A stretch of 11,692 nt of DNA, from positions 1 to 11,692 of the forward strand of contig FR892144.1 of NCBI GenBank assembly GCA_000433115.1, read 5' to 3'. A model generated the notes under the pieces. It saw nothing but the letters and a program-made list of their open reading frames with translations, had not been told where the DNA came from and did not search any database. The DNA is from Ruminococcus sp. CAG:382 (GTDB taxonomy: Bacteria; Bacillota; Clostridia; Oscillospirales; CAG-382). Of the stretch, positions 1 through 5,733 are shown in pieces. Made by a program: the position numbers and the translations under genes. Numbering within the stretch: the first letter of the stretch is position 1; the number at the start of each line of letters is the position of its first letter.

Positions 1-57
1 TACGACCTTGTGGGCTATATTCCTGTGGATGAGCTGCTAAAAGCGGAACAGGCATGA
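1..57 (+). CDS. 3' end of an unidentified gene (partial)
   Basis: An open frame runs from the window edge to a TGA at 55-57 and gives the C-terminal 18 residues YDLVGYIPVDELLKAEQA. The fragment is too short to assign a family. It is supported as a real gene end because the stop codon lies within the left arm of a perfect 13-bp hairpin (45-76) placed where a terminator is expected. The last four codons are therefore part of the hairpin. The rest of the gene lies outside the window. Confidence 0.55.
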   Translation, partial: YDLVGYIPVDELLKAEQA

Positions 58-76
58 CCGAAATCATGCCTGTTCC
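45..76 (+). terminator. Hairpin overlapping the upstream gene's stop codon
   Basis: Arms GGAACAGGCATGA (45-57) and TCATGCCTGTTCC (64-76) are perfectly complementary over 13 bp, with a six-base loop CCGAAA. The left arm contains the final codons and the TGA stop of the upstream gene. The following bases are T-rich (79-92) but interrupted, so this is a moderate rather than canonical intrinsic terminator. It could also act as an mRNA 3'-end stabiliser. Confidence 0.6.
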
Positions 77-139
77 AAGAATTTTGATTTTACTGTCTTA
101 CCAGCAGAGAGCCTAAGTTGGTCGTTTGTGTTATTCAAC

Positions 140-244
140 TTATGCGCATTTCCTAAGACATTTATTTTGTCCTCCTCGTAACTGGGAGCGGTACAAAATA
201 TGATTTCGCATAAAGTTGGACAACTTGTCGTTAAAAAGAACCAT
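140..244 (-). CDS. Possible small basic protein or remnant of a broken gene
   Basis: A 34-residue minus-strand frame starts at ATG 244 with a good ribosome binding site (GGAGG at 252-256, 7 bases before the start) and stops at 140. The product is basic (begins MVLFNDKLSNFMRNH, ends GGQNKCLRKCA) and matches no family I recognise. A neighbouring minus frame remains open through 64-258 and reaches the hairpin, so one possibility is a frameshifted gene whose second half was FRAME-shifted into LNNTNDQLRLSAGKTVKSK. No convincing domain is visible in either frame. The good binding site is the only positive evidence. Confidence 0.2.
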   Translation of the reverse strand: MVLFNDKLSNFMRNHILYRSQLRGGQNKCLRKCA

Positions 245-258
245 GACGCCGCCTCCAA

Positions 259-522
259 TTACAAAGTGTCGGATTGTATATATTACTATCCGTATTTTAA
301 TTGTAACATAAATTCACAGAAAATGCAATAGGTTTTGCTGATTTTTTAAAAATTTCAAACTTGCTTTTTGCGGACAAAGTGTAAAGAATGTTTTTTGCCT
401 GAAAACGCCATCTTTTTCAATTATGCTTCAAACCTCACAAAATGTAAAGCGTTTTCTGATTATTCTTGCTTTCATCCTTCTTGCCTGAATACACTTTTTT
501 CCTGCATAACGGTAATTTATTG
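259..522. other. AT-rich stretch with no recognisable gene
   Basis: This stretch has no supported coding region on either strand. It holds two short repeats: TTGCCTGAA at 395-403 and again at 481-489, and an 8-bp inverted pair GAAAACGC (401-408) with GCGTTTTC (449-456), 40 bases apart. I see no match to a riboswitch or known RNA. Confidence 0.5.
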
Positions 523-551
523 TTGACAAACTATCATATTTATGATATGAT
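523..551 (+). promoter_or_regulatory. Promoter of the marR-DUF1538-PII operon
   Basis: A perfect -35 TTGACA (523-528) and a near-perfect -10 TATGAT (546-551) are separated by exactly 17 bases. The -10 lies about 40 bases before the start of the MarR-type gene, and no other promoter of this quality is seen ahead of the operon. The -10 is embedded in palindromes that are likely repressor sites. Confidence 0.8.
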
Positions 552-552
552 A
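532..552. promoter_or_regulatory. Likely operator: nested palindromes over the -10
   Basis: TATCATAT (532-539) and ATATGATA (545-552) form a perfect 8-bp inverted repeat with a 5-base centre. A second symmetric reading, ATCATA-TT-TATGAT (533-546), is nested inside it. Both cover the spacer and the -10. The size and symmetry fit a dimeric winged-helix repressor of the MarR family, and the adjacent gene encodes one, so autorepression is the simple reading. Binding itself is inferred. Confidence 0.6.
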
Positions 553-558
553 AATTCG

Positions 559-575
559 TTAACATCATTAGTTAA
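559..575. promoter_or_regulatory. Second possible operator in the leader
   Basis: TTAAC (559-563) and GTTAA (571-575) are inverted around seven bases, just downstream of the likely transcription start and immediately before the ribosome binding site. The arms are short, so this is a weaker candidate than the 532-552 site. Confidence 0.35.
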
Positions 576-589
576 TTTGAGGTGACATG

Positions 590-1033
590 ATGAACTGCAA
601 AGAGCTTGCCGGAGAGCTTCTTGATCTGCGTCTGCGAATGCTTCATGAGCCTGCCGAGCAGATACTTGTGGGCTTCCATAAAGGCGGACAGTTTGTGCTT
701 GACTATCTCGCAAATCAAAAAAACGGCATTTCTCCTCAGAAAAACATAAGCCGTGATATGATTGTGAGCAGCGCACGGATCACCGTCCTTTTGAAAAACC
801 TTGAAGAAAAAGGGTATATCCGCCGCATGAAGGACCCGTCCGACAGCCGACAGGAGCTCGTTTCGATAACAGAAAGCGGCAGAGACGCGATCGGCAGACT
901 GCGTGACGTACTCATCACACGGACTGCGGAGGTTCTCGAAGCCCTCGGAAGTCATGATGCGGAGGAATATTTCCGCATACAAAAACGCATTTTTGAACTG
1001 ACATATAACACACGAAAGGATGAATGTCTATGA
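590..1033 (+). CDS. MarR-family winged-helix transcriptional regulator
   Basis: The product is 147 residues, a usual length for this family. The recognition helix and wing are visible: SSARITVLLKNLEEKGYIRR followed by the wing signature DPSDSRQELVSITESGRD (about residues 60-100), with the D-x-R and T-x-x-G pattern typical of MarR proteins. Helices at both ends would form the dimer interface. The binding site GAGGTG (579-584) is 5 bases from ATG 590 but only 2 from ATG 587, so 590 is preferred; 587 would add one Met. The gene is first in an operon with a DUF1538 membrane protein and a PII-like protein. Its promoter carries palindromes, so it probably represses its own operon. The ligand is unknown; a cation, pH-related signal or toxic compound exported by the membrane protein are all possible. 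Family assignment is secure, target inferred. Confidence 0.88.
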   Translation: MNCKELAGELLDLRLRMLHEPAEQILVGFHKGGQFVLDYLANQKNGISPQKNISRDMIVSSARITVLLKNLEEKGYIRRMKDPSDSRQELVSITESGRDAIGRLRDVLITRTAEVLEALGSHDAEEYFRIQKRIFELTYNTRKDECL

Positions 1034-2562
1034 ATTATTTCAACGAAAGTCGGGGCGCTGTTGTCGAAAAGATAAAAGAATCGGCAAGCTCCGTTCTCCC
1101 GATATTCGTGATCGTCCTGCTCATGTGCCTTTTTATTGTACCGATCCAGACCGACCTCGTTTTATGCTTTGTGCTGGGCGCGGTCATGCTGGTTTTCGGC
1201 ATGGGCTTCTTCTCGCTCGGCGCGGATGTTTCCATGACTCCGATAGGCAACAAGATCGGCACGGCTCTGACAAAGACGAAAAACCTGCCGCTGATACTTG
1301 TCATCAGCTTTTTTCTCGGCTTCGCGGTAACAATCGCCGAGCCGGATCTGCAGGTGCTTGCAGAAACCGTCCCGCATATCAACAGCTTTGTTCTCCTTGC
1401 GACGGTCGGCGTCGGCGTCGGCTTGTTTCTGTCGGTATGCATGTTCCGCATTCTCACCGGTCTGAGTCTCCGTTGGATCCTCATTGTCGCATATGTCATC
1501 GTTTTCGGCCTTGCGATATTCACCGACCGTGATTTCCTGAGCATCGCATTCGATTCGGGCGGCGTCACAACCGGTCCGATGACGGTTCCTTTTATCCTTG
1601 CGCTCGGCATCGGTGTTTCACACATACGAAGCGATAAGAATTCCGAAGCGGACAGCTTCGGTCTCGTGTCGCTCTGCTCGATCGGACCGATCCTCGCAGT
1701 GCTGATCCTCGGCTTCTTTTATAACGGCGGCAGCGGCGTTGCGGAAGCCGAATCCGCTACATACCTTGCCTCCACCGAGATCGGCAATGCATATCTTTCC
1801 GCGATTCCCGTATATATGAAGGAGATGGCGATCGCCATGCTCCCGATCGTCGTGATATTCTTTCTTTTCCAGTTCTTTTCGCTGAAAATGAGCAGCCGTA
1901 ATCTTCTCAAGATATGCATCGGAATAATTTATACCTATGTCGGACTTGTGCTCTTCCTGACAGGCGTGAACGTCGGCTTTTCGGCACTCGGCGCGGTTCT
2001 CGGCGCGGCATTCACCGAGGGATGGACATATTATCTGCTCATTCCCTTTGCAATGCTTCTGGGCTGGTTCATAATCTCGGCAGAACCCGCAGTCATCGTC
2101 CTCGAAAAACAGGTTGAAGAGGTCAGCGCCGGAACAATCCCCGGCAAAACGATACGCCTCAGCCTTTCCATTGCGATAGCACTCGCAATGGGCATTTCAA
2201 TGCTCCGTGTCATAACAGGAATATCGATACTGTGGTTTGCAATCCCCGGATATGCGATTGCACTTATTCTTTCATTCTTTGTCCCCGATATATACACCGC
2301 AATCGCCTTCGACTCCGGCGGCGTCGCCTCCGGACCAATGACCGCAACGTTCATGCTCCAGTTCGTCATCGGTGCAAGTACTGCACTCGGCGGCAACGTA
2401 CTGCGTGATGCGTTCGGACTTGTCGCGATGGTCGCAATGATGCCGCTCATTTCCATTCAGATAGTCGGCTTCATATACGGCAGAAAGAGCAAAGACGAGG
2501 TCACGGAACCCGCATACGGCGACTACGACATCGTCGAGCTCTGGAAGGAGGACGTTGCTTAA
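1030..2562 (+). CDS. Double DUF1538 membrane protein, probable cation/proton transporter
   Basis: About 510 hydrophobic residues make roughly 12 membrane segments arranged as two homologous halves. Numbering from the upstream ATG at 1024, half 1 has IAEPDLQVL (104-112), FRILTGLSLRW (141-151), IAFDSGGVTTGPMT (174-187) and DSFGLV (210-215). Half 2 repeats these as SAEPAVIVL (352-360), LRVITGISILW (394-404), IAFDSGGVASGPMT (427-440) and DAFGLV (462-467). The AFDSGGV-x-x-GPMT motif is the DUF1538 hallmark. From memory, a pair of separate DUF1538 proteins (UmpA/UmpB) in a Halomonas was reported to act as a Na+/H+-type antiporter; here both units are in one chain, so similar function is inferred. 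ATG 1030 overlaps the marR stop (ATGA) and is 9 bases from AAAGGA (1015-1020); ATG 1024 would be only 3 away. The start of the next gene overlaps its stop. Family assignment strong, substrate unproven. Confidence 0.85.
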   Translation: MNYFNESRGAVVEKIKESASSVLPIFVIVLLMCLFIVPIQTDLVLCFVLGAVMLVFGMGFFSLGADVSMTPIGNKIGTALTKTKNLPLILVISFFLGFAVTIAEPDLQVLAETVPHINSFVLLATVGVGVGLFLSVCMFRILTGLSLRWILIVAYVIVFGLAIFTDRDFLSIAFDSGGVTTGPMTVPFILALGIGVSHIRSDKNSEADSFGLVSLCSIGPILAVLILGFFYNGGSGVAEAESATYLASTEIGNAYLSAIPVYMKEMAIAMLPIVVIFFLFQFFSLKMSSRNLLKICIGIIYTYVGLVLFLTGVNVGFSALGAVLGAAFTEGWTYYLLIPFAMLLGWFIISAEPAVIVLEKQVEEVSAGTIPGKTIRLSLSIAIALAMGISMLRVITGISILWFAIPGYAIALILSFFVPDIYTAIAFDSGGVASGPMTATFMLQFVIGASTALGGNVLRDAFGLVAMVAMMPLISIQIVGFIYGRKSKDEVTEPAYGDYDIVELWKEDVA

Positions 2563-3233
2563 TGAATTACGTCATATCGATCATCAATCCGAAAGCGCTT
2601 CCCGTTGTCACGGATATCTGCACAGAACTCGGGCTTCCCATGACGGTCGTCGTCATGGGTCACGGCACGGCTGTACGCAGTATGCTTGACCTGCTCGGCA
2701 TTGAATCAACGGAAAAACGCATCGTTCTCACTATTGCAAACGAAGAAAAAACAAAAAAGCTCATTGAAGAGCACAAACGTCGGCTTTATATCGGCGTACC
2801 CGGACACGGAATCGTCGTATCATTGCCAATCAAAAGCATCGGAGGAGGCAGTACAGTGGCATACCTTAACGGAGATCAGAAATCCGCAAAATACGTTCCC
2901 GACATAAATTACGCATATGAGCTTATCGTCGCCATCTCAAACGAAGGCAGGACAGACATGGTCATGAACGCCGCCAGAGAGGCGGGCGCTCGCGGCGGCA
3001 CCGTCCTCCATGGCAAAGGTACCGGAACCGAAAACGCCACCAAGTTCCTGAACGTTTCCATAGCGCTTGAAAAAGAAGTCATCCTCATCGTCGCCAAAAC
3101 CGAAGAGAAAACAGCGATAATGCAGTCAATCCTGAAGCATGCCGGTCCCGCAACAGAAGCCGGCGCGATCGTATTCTCTCTTCCCACAAGTGAGGTCGCG
3201 GGCTTCGGCATGATGGACGGCACGGCACAATAA
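2562..3233 (+). CDS. Tandem PII-like signalling protein
   Basis: The 223-residue product is about twice the length of a normal PII protein (about 112) and reads as two PII-like ferredoxin folds joined by a short linker. Domain 1 spans about residues 2-95 (ISIINPKAL to GIVVSLPIKSIGG). Domain 2 spans about 118-215 (YELIVAISNEGRTDMVMNAAREAGARGGTVLHGKGTG to GAIVFSLPTSEVAGF), whose RGGTVLHGKGTG segment sits where the T-loop begins. The classical T-loop tyrosine context of GlnB/GlnK is not apparent, so nitrogen control by uridylylation is unlikely. Its ATG shares one base with the stop of the DUF1538 gene, and GGAAGGAGG (2543-2551) precedes it by 10 bases. By analogy with GlnK-AmtB and other PII-like partners of transporters, it probably binds a small ligand and gates the DUF1538 protein. 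Domain call firm, ligand and partner inferred. Confidence 0.82.
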   Translation: MNYVISIINPKALPVVTDICTELGLPMTVVVMGHGTAVRSMLDLLGIESTEKRIVLTIANEEKTKKLIEEHKRRLYIGVPGHGIVVSLPIKSIGGGSTVAYLNGDQKSAKYVPDINYAYELIVAISNEGRTDMVMNAAREAGARGGTVLHGKGTGTENATKFLNVSIALEKEVILIVAKTEEKTAIMQSILKHAGPATEAGAIVFSLPTSEVAGFGMMDGTAQ

Positions 3234-3251
3234 AGCATACCGAAAATCCCG

Positions 3252-3270
3252 CAATGCGGAAACGCATCTG
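3252..3270. repeat. 19-bp direct repeat, copy 1
   Basis: CAATGCGGAAACGCATCTG occurs here and, unchanged, at 3436-3454. Each copy can fold as ATGCG-GAAA-CGCAT, a 5-bp stem with a GNRA-type tetraloop. The two copies lie on either side of the IS3-type remnant. Copy 1 is 19 bases after the stop of the PII-like gene. Confidence 0.75.
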
Positions 3271-3277
3271 AAGTGAT

Positions 3278-3315
3278 AAAATAATGGTAGACACGAAAGT
3301 GCCTACCATTATTTT
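3278..3315 (+). terminator. Strong hairpin after the PII-like gene, at the IS-derived left end
   Basis: AAAATAATGGTAG (3278-3290) pairs perfectly with CTACCATTATTTT (3303-3315). Inside, CAC-GAAA-GTG (3292-3301) continues the stem after one A/C mismatch, giving about 16 pairs closed by a GAAA loop. The right arm ends in a T-rich run to 3316. It lies 45 bases after the DUF1538/PII operon and is likely its terminator. The inner part coincides with the left terminal repeat of the IS3-type remnant, so the terminator was probably brought or shaped by that insertion. Confidence 0.6.
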
Positions 3316-3418
3316 TATGCTATTATAGACATGGAGGTGGAAATATGGCTGGAAAATACACGATACGAAGCAAAGAAAAAAAGTAACAGAACTGGTGGCT
3401 TAATAAATTTTGTGTCTA
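3288..3418 (+). mobile_element. Internally deleted IS3-family element (about 131 bp)
   Basis: Terminal inverted repeats match at 11 of 13 positions: TAGACACGAAAGT (3288-3300) and the complement of 3406-3418, TAGACACAAAATT. After the left end come a binding site GGAGGTGG (3333-3340 region) and ATG 3345 opening MAGKYTIRSKEKK, a typical start of IS3-family OrfA (helix-turn-helix subunit), which stops at 3384-3386. Immediately after, a different frame reads TELVA-stop (3386-3403), resembling the tail of an IS3 OrfB integrase (the YRTELVA type). Only the two ends of the element therefore remain and about a kilobase of transposase is missing. ATAA occurs on both sides (3281-3284 and 3419-3422) and could be a 4-bp target duplication if the left end begins at 3285, but then the ends are unequal. 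IS3 origin is an interpretation from these short stretches. Confidence 0.65.
3345..3386 (+). pseudogene. Truncated IS3-type orfA start (13 codons)
   Basis: The frame MAGKYTIRSKEKK is preceded by a good binding site (GGAGGTGG, about 4 bases before ATG 3345) and ends at TAA 3384-3386. It matches the characteristic basic N-terminus of OrfA proteins of IS3-family elements, which normally continue for about 90-100 residues. The rest is deleted and the sequence joins the last codons of the second transposase frame. It is not expected to be functional. Confidence 0.5.
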
Positions 3419-3435
3419 ATAACTATTGACTACTT

Positions 3436-3454
3436 CAATGCGGAAACGCATCTG
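3436..3454. repeat. 19-bp direct repeat, copy 2
   Basis: This is an identical copy of the sequence at 3252-3270, 184 bases further on and 18 bases beyond the right end of the IS3-type remnant. The flanking bases differ, so the repeat is bounded exactly at 19 bp. The remaining bases from here to 3505 show nothing recognisable. Confidence 0.75.
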
Positions 3455-3499
3455 CGAGATTTGTCTTTTCATAATACGTTAAATATCAGTACCGACACC

Positions 3500-3536
3500 A
3501 GAAAACAACTCCCGGAGCCGTCTGCTTCGGGAGTTG
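3500..3536 (-). terminator. Terminator of the metal ATPase gene
   Basis: CAACTCCCG (3506-3514) and CGGGAGTTG (3528-3536) form a 9-bp stem; AGC (3516-3518) and GCT (3524-3526) extend it inside. Read on the minus strand, the stem is followed by TTTTC, a short T run. It lies 26 bases after the stop of the ATPase gene (3562), the expected place for its intrinsic terminator. Confidence 0.75.
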
Positions 3537-3561
3537 ATAATTTATATATTTCGGCTTTCGA

Positions 3562-5670
3562 TTATTCAGCCACAGCTTCTCTCTTGTCTTTCTCCGGAGG
3601 AAGCAGATCGGTCATACTACGCAGACTTATCGCAAGCGTCGACATATTGTGAAGCAGTGCCGACGTTGTGGGTGGAATGACACTGCCAACTCCGAGAACG
3701 ATAAGCATAAGATTGAAACCGACAATAAAACGGTAATTACGATGTATTCGTGCCATCAGTGCAGTACTGAGCCGACGCAAAGTCACAATCTCAAAAAGGC
3801 TTTCGGATGCGATGGTTATGTCAGCGATCTCCTTTGCAATGGCTGCGCCGGTATTTATCGCAATACCTGCATCCGCCTCCGAAAGTGCGGGAGAGTCATT
3901 GACGCCATCACCGATCATTATCACCGTATGCCCTGCCGCTTTTTCACTGCGTATAAACTCGGCTTTGTCCTCTGGCAGCACCTCCGCATGGTATTCGTCA
4001 ACACCGACACGAGCCGCGACAGCAGACGCAGTGGTTTTGTTGTCTCCTGTCATCATGACGACCTTTGATATGCCGCATCCGTGAAGTGCCTCGATCGCAT
4101 CGTGCGCCTCGGCACGAAGCGGATCGTATATGCATATGACTGCCGCAAGACTGCCAGAAATACAGAGATAAAGATGCGAATACTCTGAAGGAAGCGAATC
4201 GAATTTTCCCCTCTCGCCATCGGGAATGACGCATCCTTCATCCTCGAAAACAAAGTGCGCACTGCCGATAATGACCTTTTCCCCATTGACCATGCTGGAG
4301 ATACCGTGAGCGACAACATACTGCACCTTAGAATGATATTCTTCATGCGAAAGCCCGCGTTTTTTTGCCTCTTCGACAACGGCGTTCGCCATTGAATGCG
4401 GATAATGCTCCTCAAGGCAGGCGGCAAGCCTCAGCATACTGTCGCTGTCATGCCCGCCGAACGTCACAATATCCGCAACGCGCGGCGTGGCGTATGTGAG
4501 CGTACCCGTTTTGTCGAAGACAATCGTGTCCGCATTTGCGACAGCTTCAAGGAAACGTCCGCCCTTTATAGAAATGTTATGGCTGCTGCCCTCACGCATT
4601 GCCGAAAGTACCGCAATCGGCATCGACAGCTTGAGTGCACACGAGAAATCCACCATAAGCACTGCAAGGGTTTTTGTTATGTTACGTGTGAAAAGATATG
4701 TAGCGGCTGTTCCGAGCAGCGTATATGGCACCAGTCTGTCAGCCAGCCTTGAAGCCTTGTCCTCGGTTGCCGATTTCAGCTTTTCCGACTCCTCTATCAT
4801 ACGTACAACCCGGTCATATCTGCCGCTGCCCATCGTCTTATCGGTGCGGACGATGCACTCGCCTTCCTCAACGACCGTTCCGGCATAAACACAGCTTCCC
4901 TCGCGCTTCGATACGGGAAGTGATTCGCCTGTCATCGACGACTGGTTCACCGTGGCCTCACCTGAAACGACCGTACCGTCAAGCGGAATAACATTGCCGG
5001 TCCTGACAACGATCTCATCGCCTATTCTGACATCGCTGATAGGAACAAGCTCCTCCCTGCCGTCGGTCAGTCTCCACACCTTATCAACATTGAGAGACAT
5101 CGCTCCCGCAAGGTCGGCAACGGATTTCTTGTGCGTCCACTCATCAAGTATTTCGCCGAGACCGAGCATGAACATGACCGAACCCGCCGTCGAGAAGTCG
5201 CCGCGCACCAACGATACGGTGACGGCAGTGGCATCGAGCACGGAAACAGTCAGCTTTCCGGCAAATAATGCTTTAAATCCTTCTTTTATGTACCTGACTG
5301 CTCTGACCGTTGCAACAGCAGCGGCAATCGGTGCAGGCAAAAACGCCTTGTAAAGCATACGTCTTGTCACCGCAAAGACAAGCTTGTCTTCGAATTCGCG
5401 GTTCAGCCTGCGCGACGTATGCTCAGGCACGAGCTCAGTCACACCCGGCATACCGAATGAAAAGCGAGCAAGCGCGTCGGTGACATTTCTTCTGTTCCCG
5501 CTGTAATATATGATTGCATCGCCTGTCCGGTCATAAACGTTTACCTCATCGACCTCATCGAGCGAGCGGAGATAATACTCCAGAATGTCAGCCTCGTCGA
5601 GCGACATCCTTCCGCAGGACATATGAACACGCATACGTCCGCGATTTTCATGTAATACTGTGCATTTCAT
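3562..5670 (-). CDS. P1B-type metal-transporting ATPase with SCALK in place of CPC
   Basis: The 702-residue product has every P-type ATPase hallmark: actuator TGES (247-250), phosphorylation site DKTGTLT (Asp386), nucleotide-domain HYPHSMA (422-428, variant of the P1B HP motif), TGDN (541-544) and GDGVNDSPA (587-595). It pumps metal across the cytoplasmic membrane using ATP. The membrane helix before the phosphorylation domain has DFSCALKLSMP (341-351) instead of CPC, SPC or TPC, so the metal is not the usual Cu, Zn or Cd by motif. Mycobacterial CtpC-type pumps linked to Mn or Zn are a possible comparison. Residues 1-75 resemble a heavy-metal-associated fold but have no CxxC. Near the C-terminus, LLHNMSTLAISLRSM (672-686) supplies likely further metal ligands. 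Its binding site is weak (AGGA at 5680-5683, 9 bases from the ATG). A DUF6110 gene lies just upstream on the same strand, with a hairpin between. Substrate unresolved. Confidence 0.9.
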   Translation of the reverse strand: MKCTVLHENRGRMRVHMSCGRMSLDEADILEYYLRSLDEVDEVNVYDRTGDAIIYYSGNRRNVTDALARFSFGMPGVTELVPEHTSRRLNREFEDKLVFAVTRRMLYKAFLPAPIAAAVATVRAVRYIKEGFKALFAGKLTVSVLDATAVTVSLVRGDFSTAGSVMFMLGLGEILDEWTHKKSVADLAGAMSLNVDKVWRLTDGREELVPISDVRIGDEIVVRTGNVIPLDGTVVSGEATVNQSSMTGESLPVSKREGSCVYAGTVVEEGECIVRTDKTMGSGRYDRVVRMIEESEKLKSATEDKASRLADRLVPYTLLGTAATYLFTRNITKTLAVLMVDFSCALKLSMPIAVLSAMREGSSHNISIKGGRFLEAVANADTIVFDKTGTLTYATPRVADIVTFGGHDSDSMLRLAACLEEHYPHSMANAVVEEAKKRGLSHEEYHSKVQYVVAHGISSMVNGEKVIIGSAHFVFEDEGCVIPDGERGKFDSLPSEYSHLYLCISGSLAAVICIYDPLRAEAHDAIEALHGCGISKVVMMTGDNKTTASAVAARVGVDEYHAEVLPEDKAEFIRSEKAAGHTVIMIGDGVNDSPALSEADAGIAINTGAAIAKEIADITIASESLFEIVTLRRLSTALMARIHRNYRFIVGFNLMLIVLGVGSVIPPTTSALLHNMSTLAISLRSMTDLLPPEKDKREAVAE

Positions 5671-5691
5671 AACGCTTTGTCCTGTTTATCA

Positions 5692-5728
5692 AAAAGAGCC
5701 GAGCCTATTTTGCGGCATCAGCTCTTTT
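5692..5728 (-). terminator. Attenuator-like hairpin between DUF6110 gene and ATPase gene
   Basis: AAAAGAGC (5692-5699) and GCTCTTTT (5721-5728) form an 8-bp stem, with a further GCC/GGC pairing inside (5703-5705 with 5714-5716). Read on the minus strand, the stem ends in a TTTTT run. It lies 5 bases after the DUF6110 stop codon and about 20 bases before the ATPase start. It would terminate part of the transcription, giving more DUF6110 than ATPase, or mark separate units if the ATPase has its own promoter, which I do not see. Confidence 0.6.
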
Positions 5729-5733
5729 CAGTG

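Noticed and set aside
64..258. 64-residue minus-strand frame starting at 258
   Set aside because: There is no ribosome binding site placed for this start, and its first part overlaps a better-placed start at 244 in another frame. No domain is visible.
395..489. Repeated TTGCCTGAA and similar short repeats as a possible CRISPR or iteron array
   Set aside because: There are only two copies, of 9 bp, with irregular context. That is not more than expected in AT-rich intergenic DNA.
1035..1625. 196-residue minus-strand frame inside the DUF1538 gene
   Set aside because: It lies antisense to a gene with clear family motifs and consists of the Thr/Met/Arg-rich translation expected from the complement of hydrophobic codons.
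5671..5733. Metal riboswitch (yybP-ykoY type) before the ATPase gene
   Set aside because: The gap is only 63 bases and shows a simple terminator-like hairpin, without the conserved internal loops of that class.
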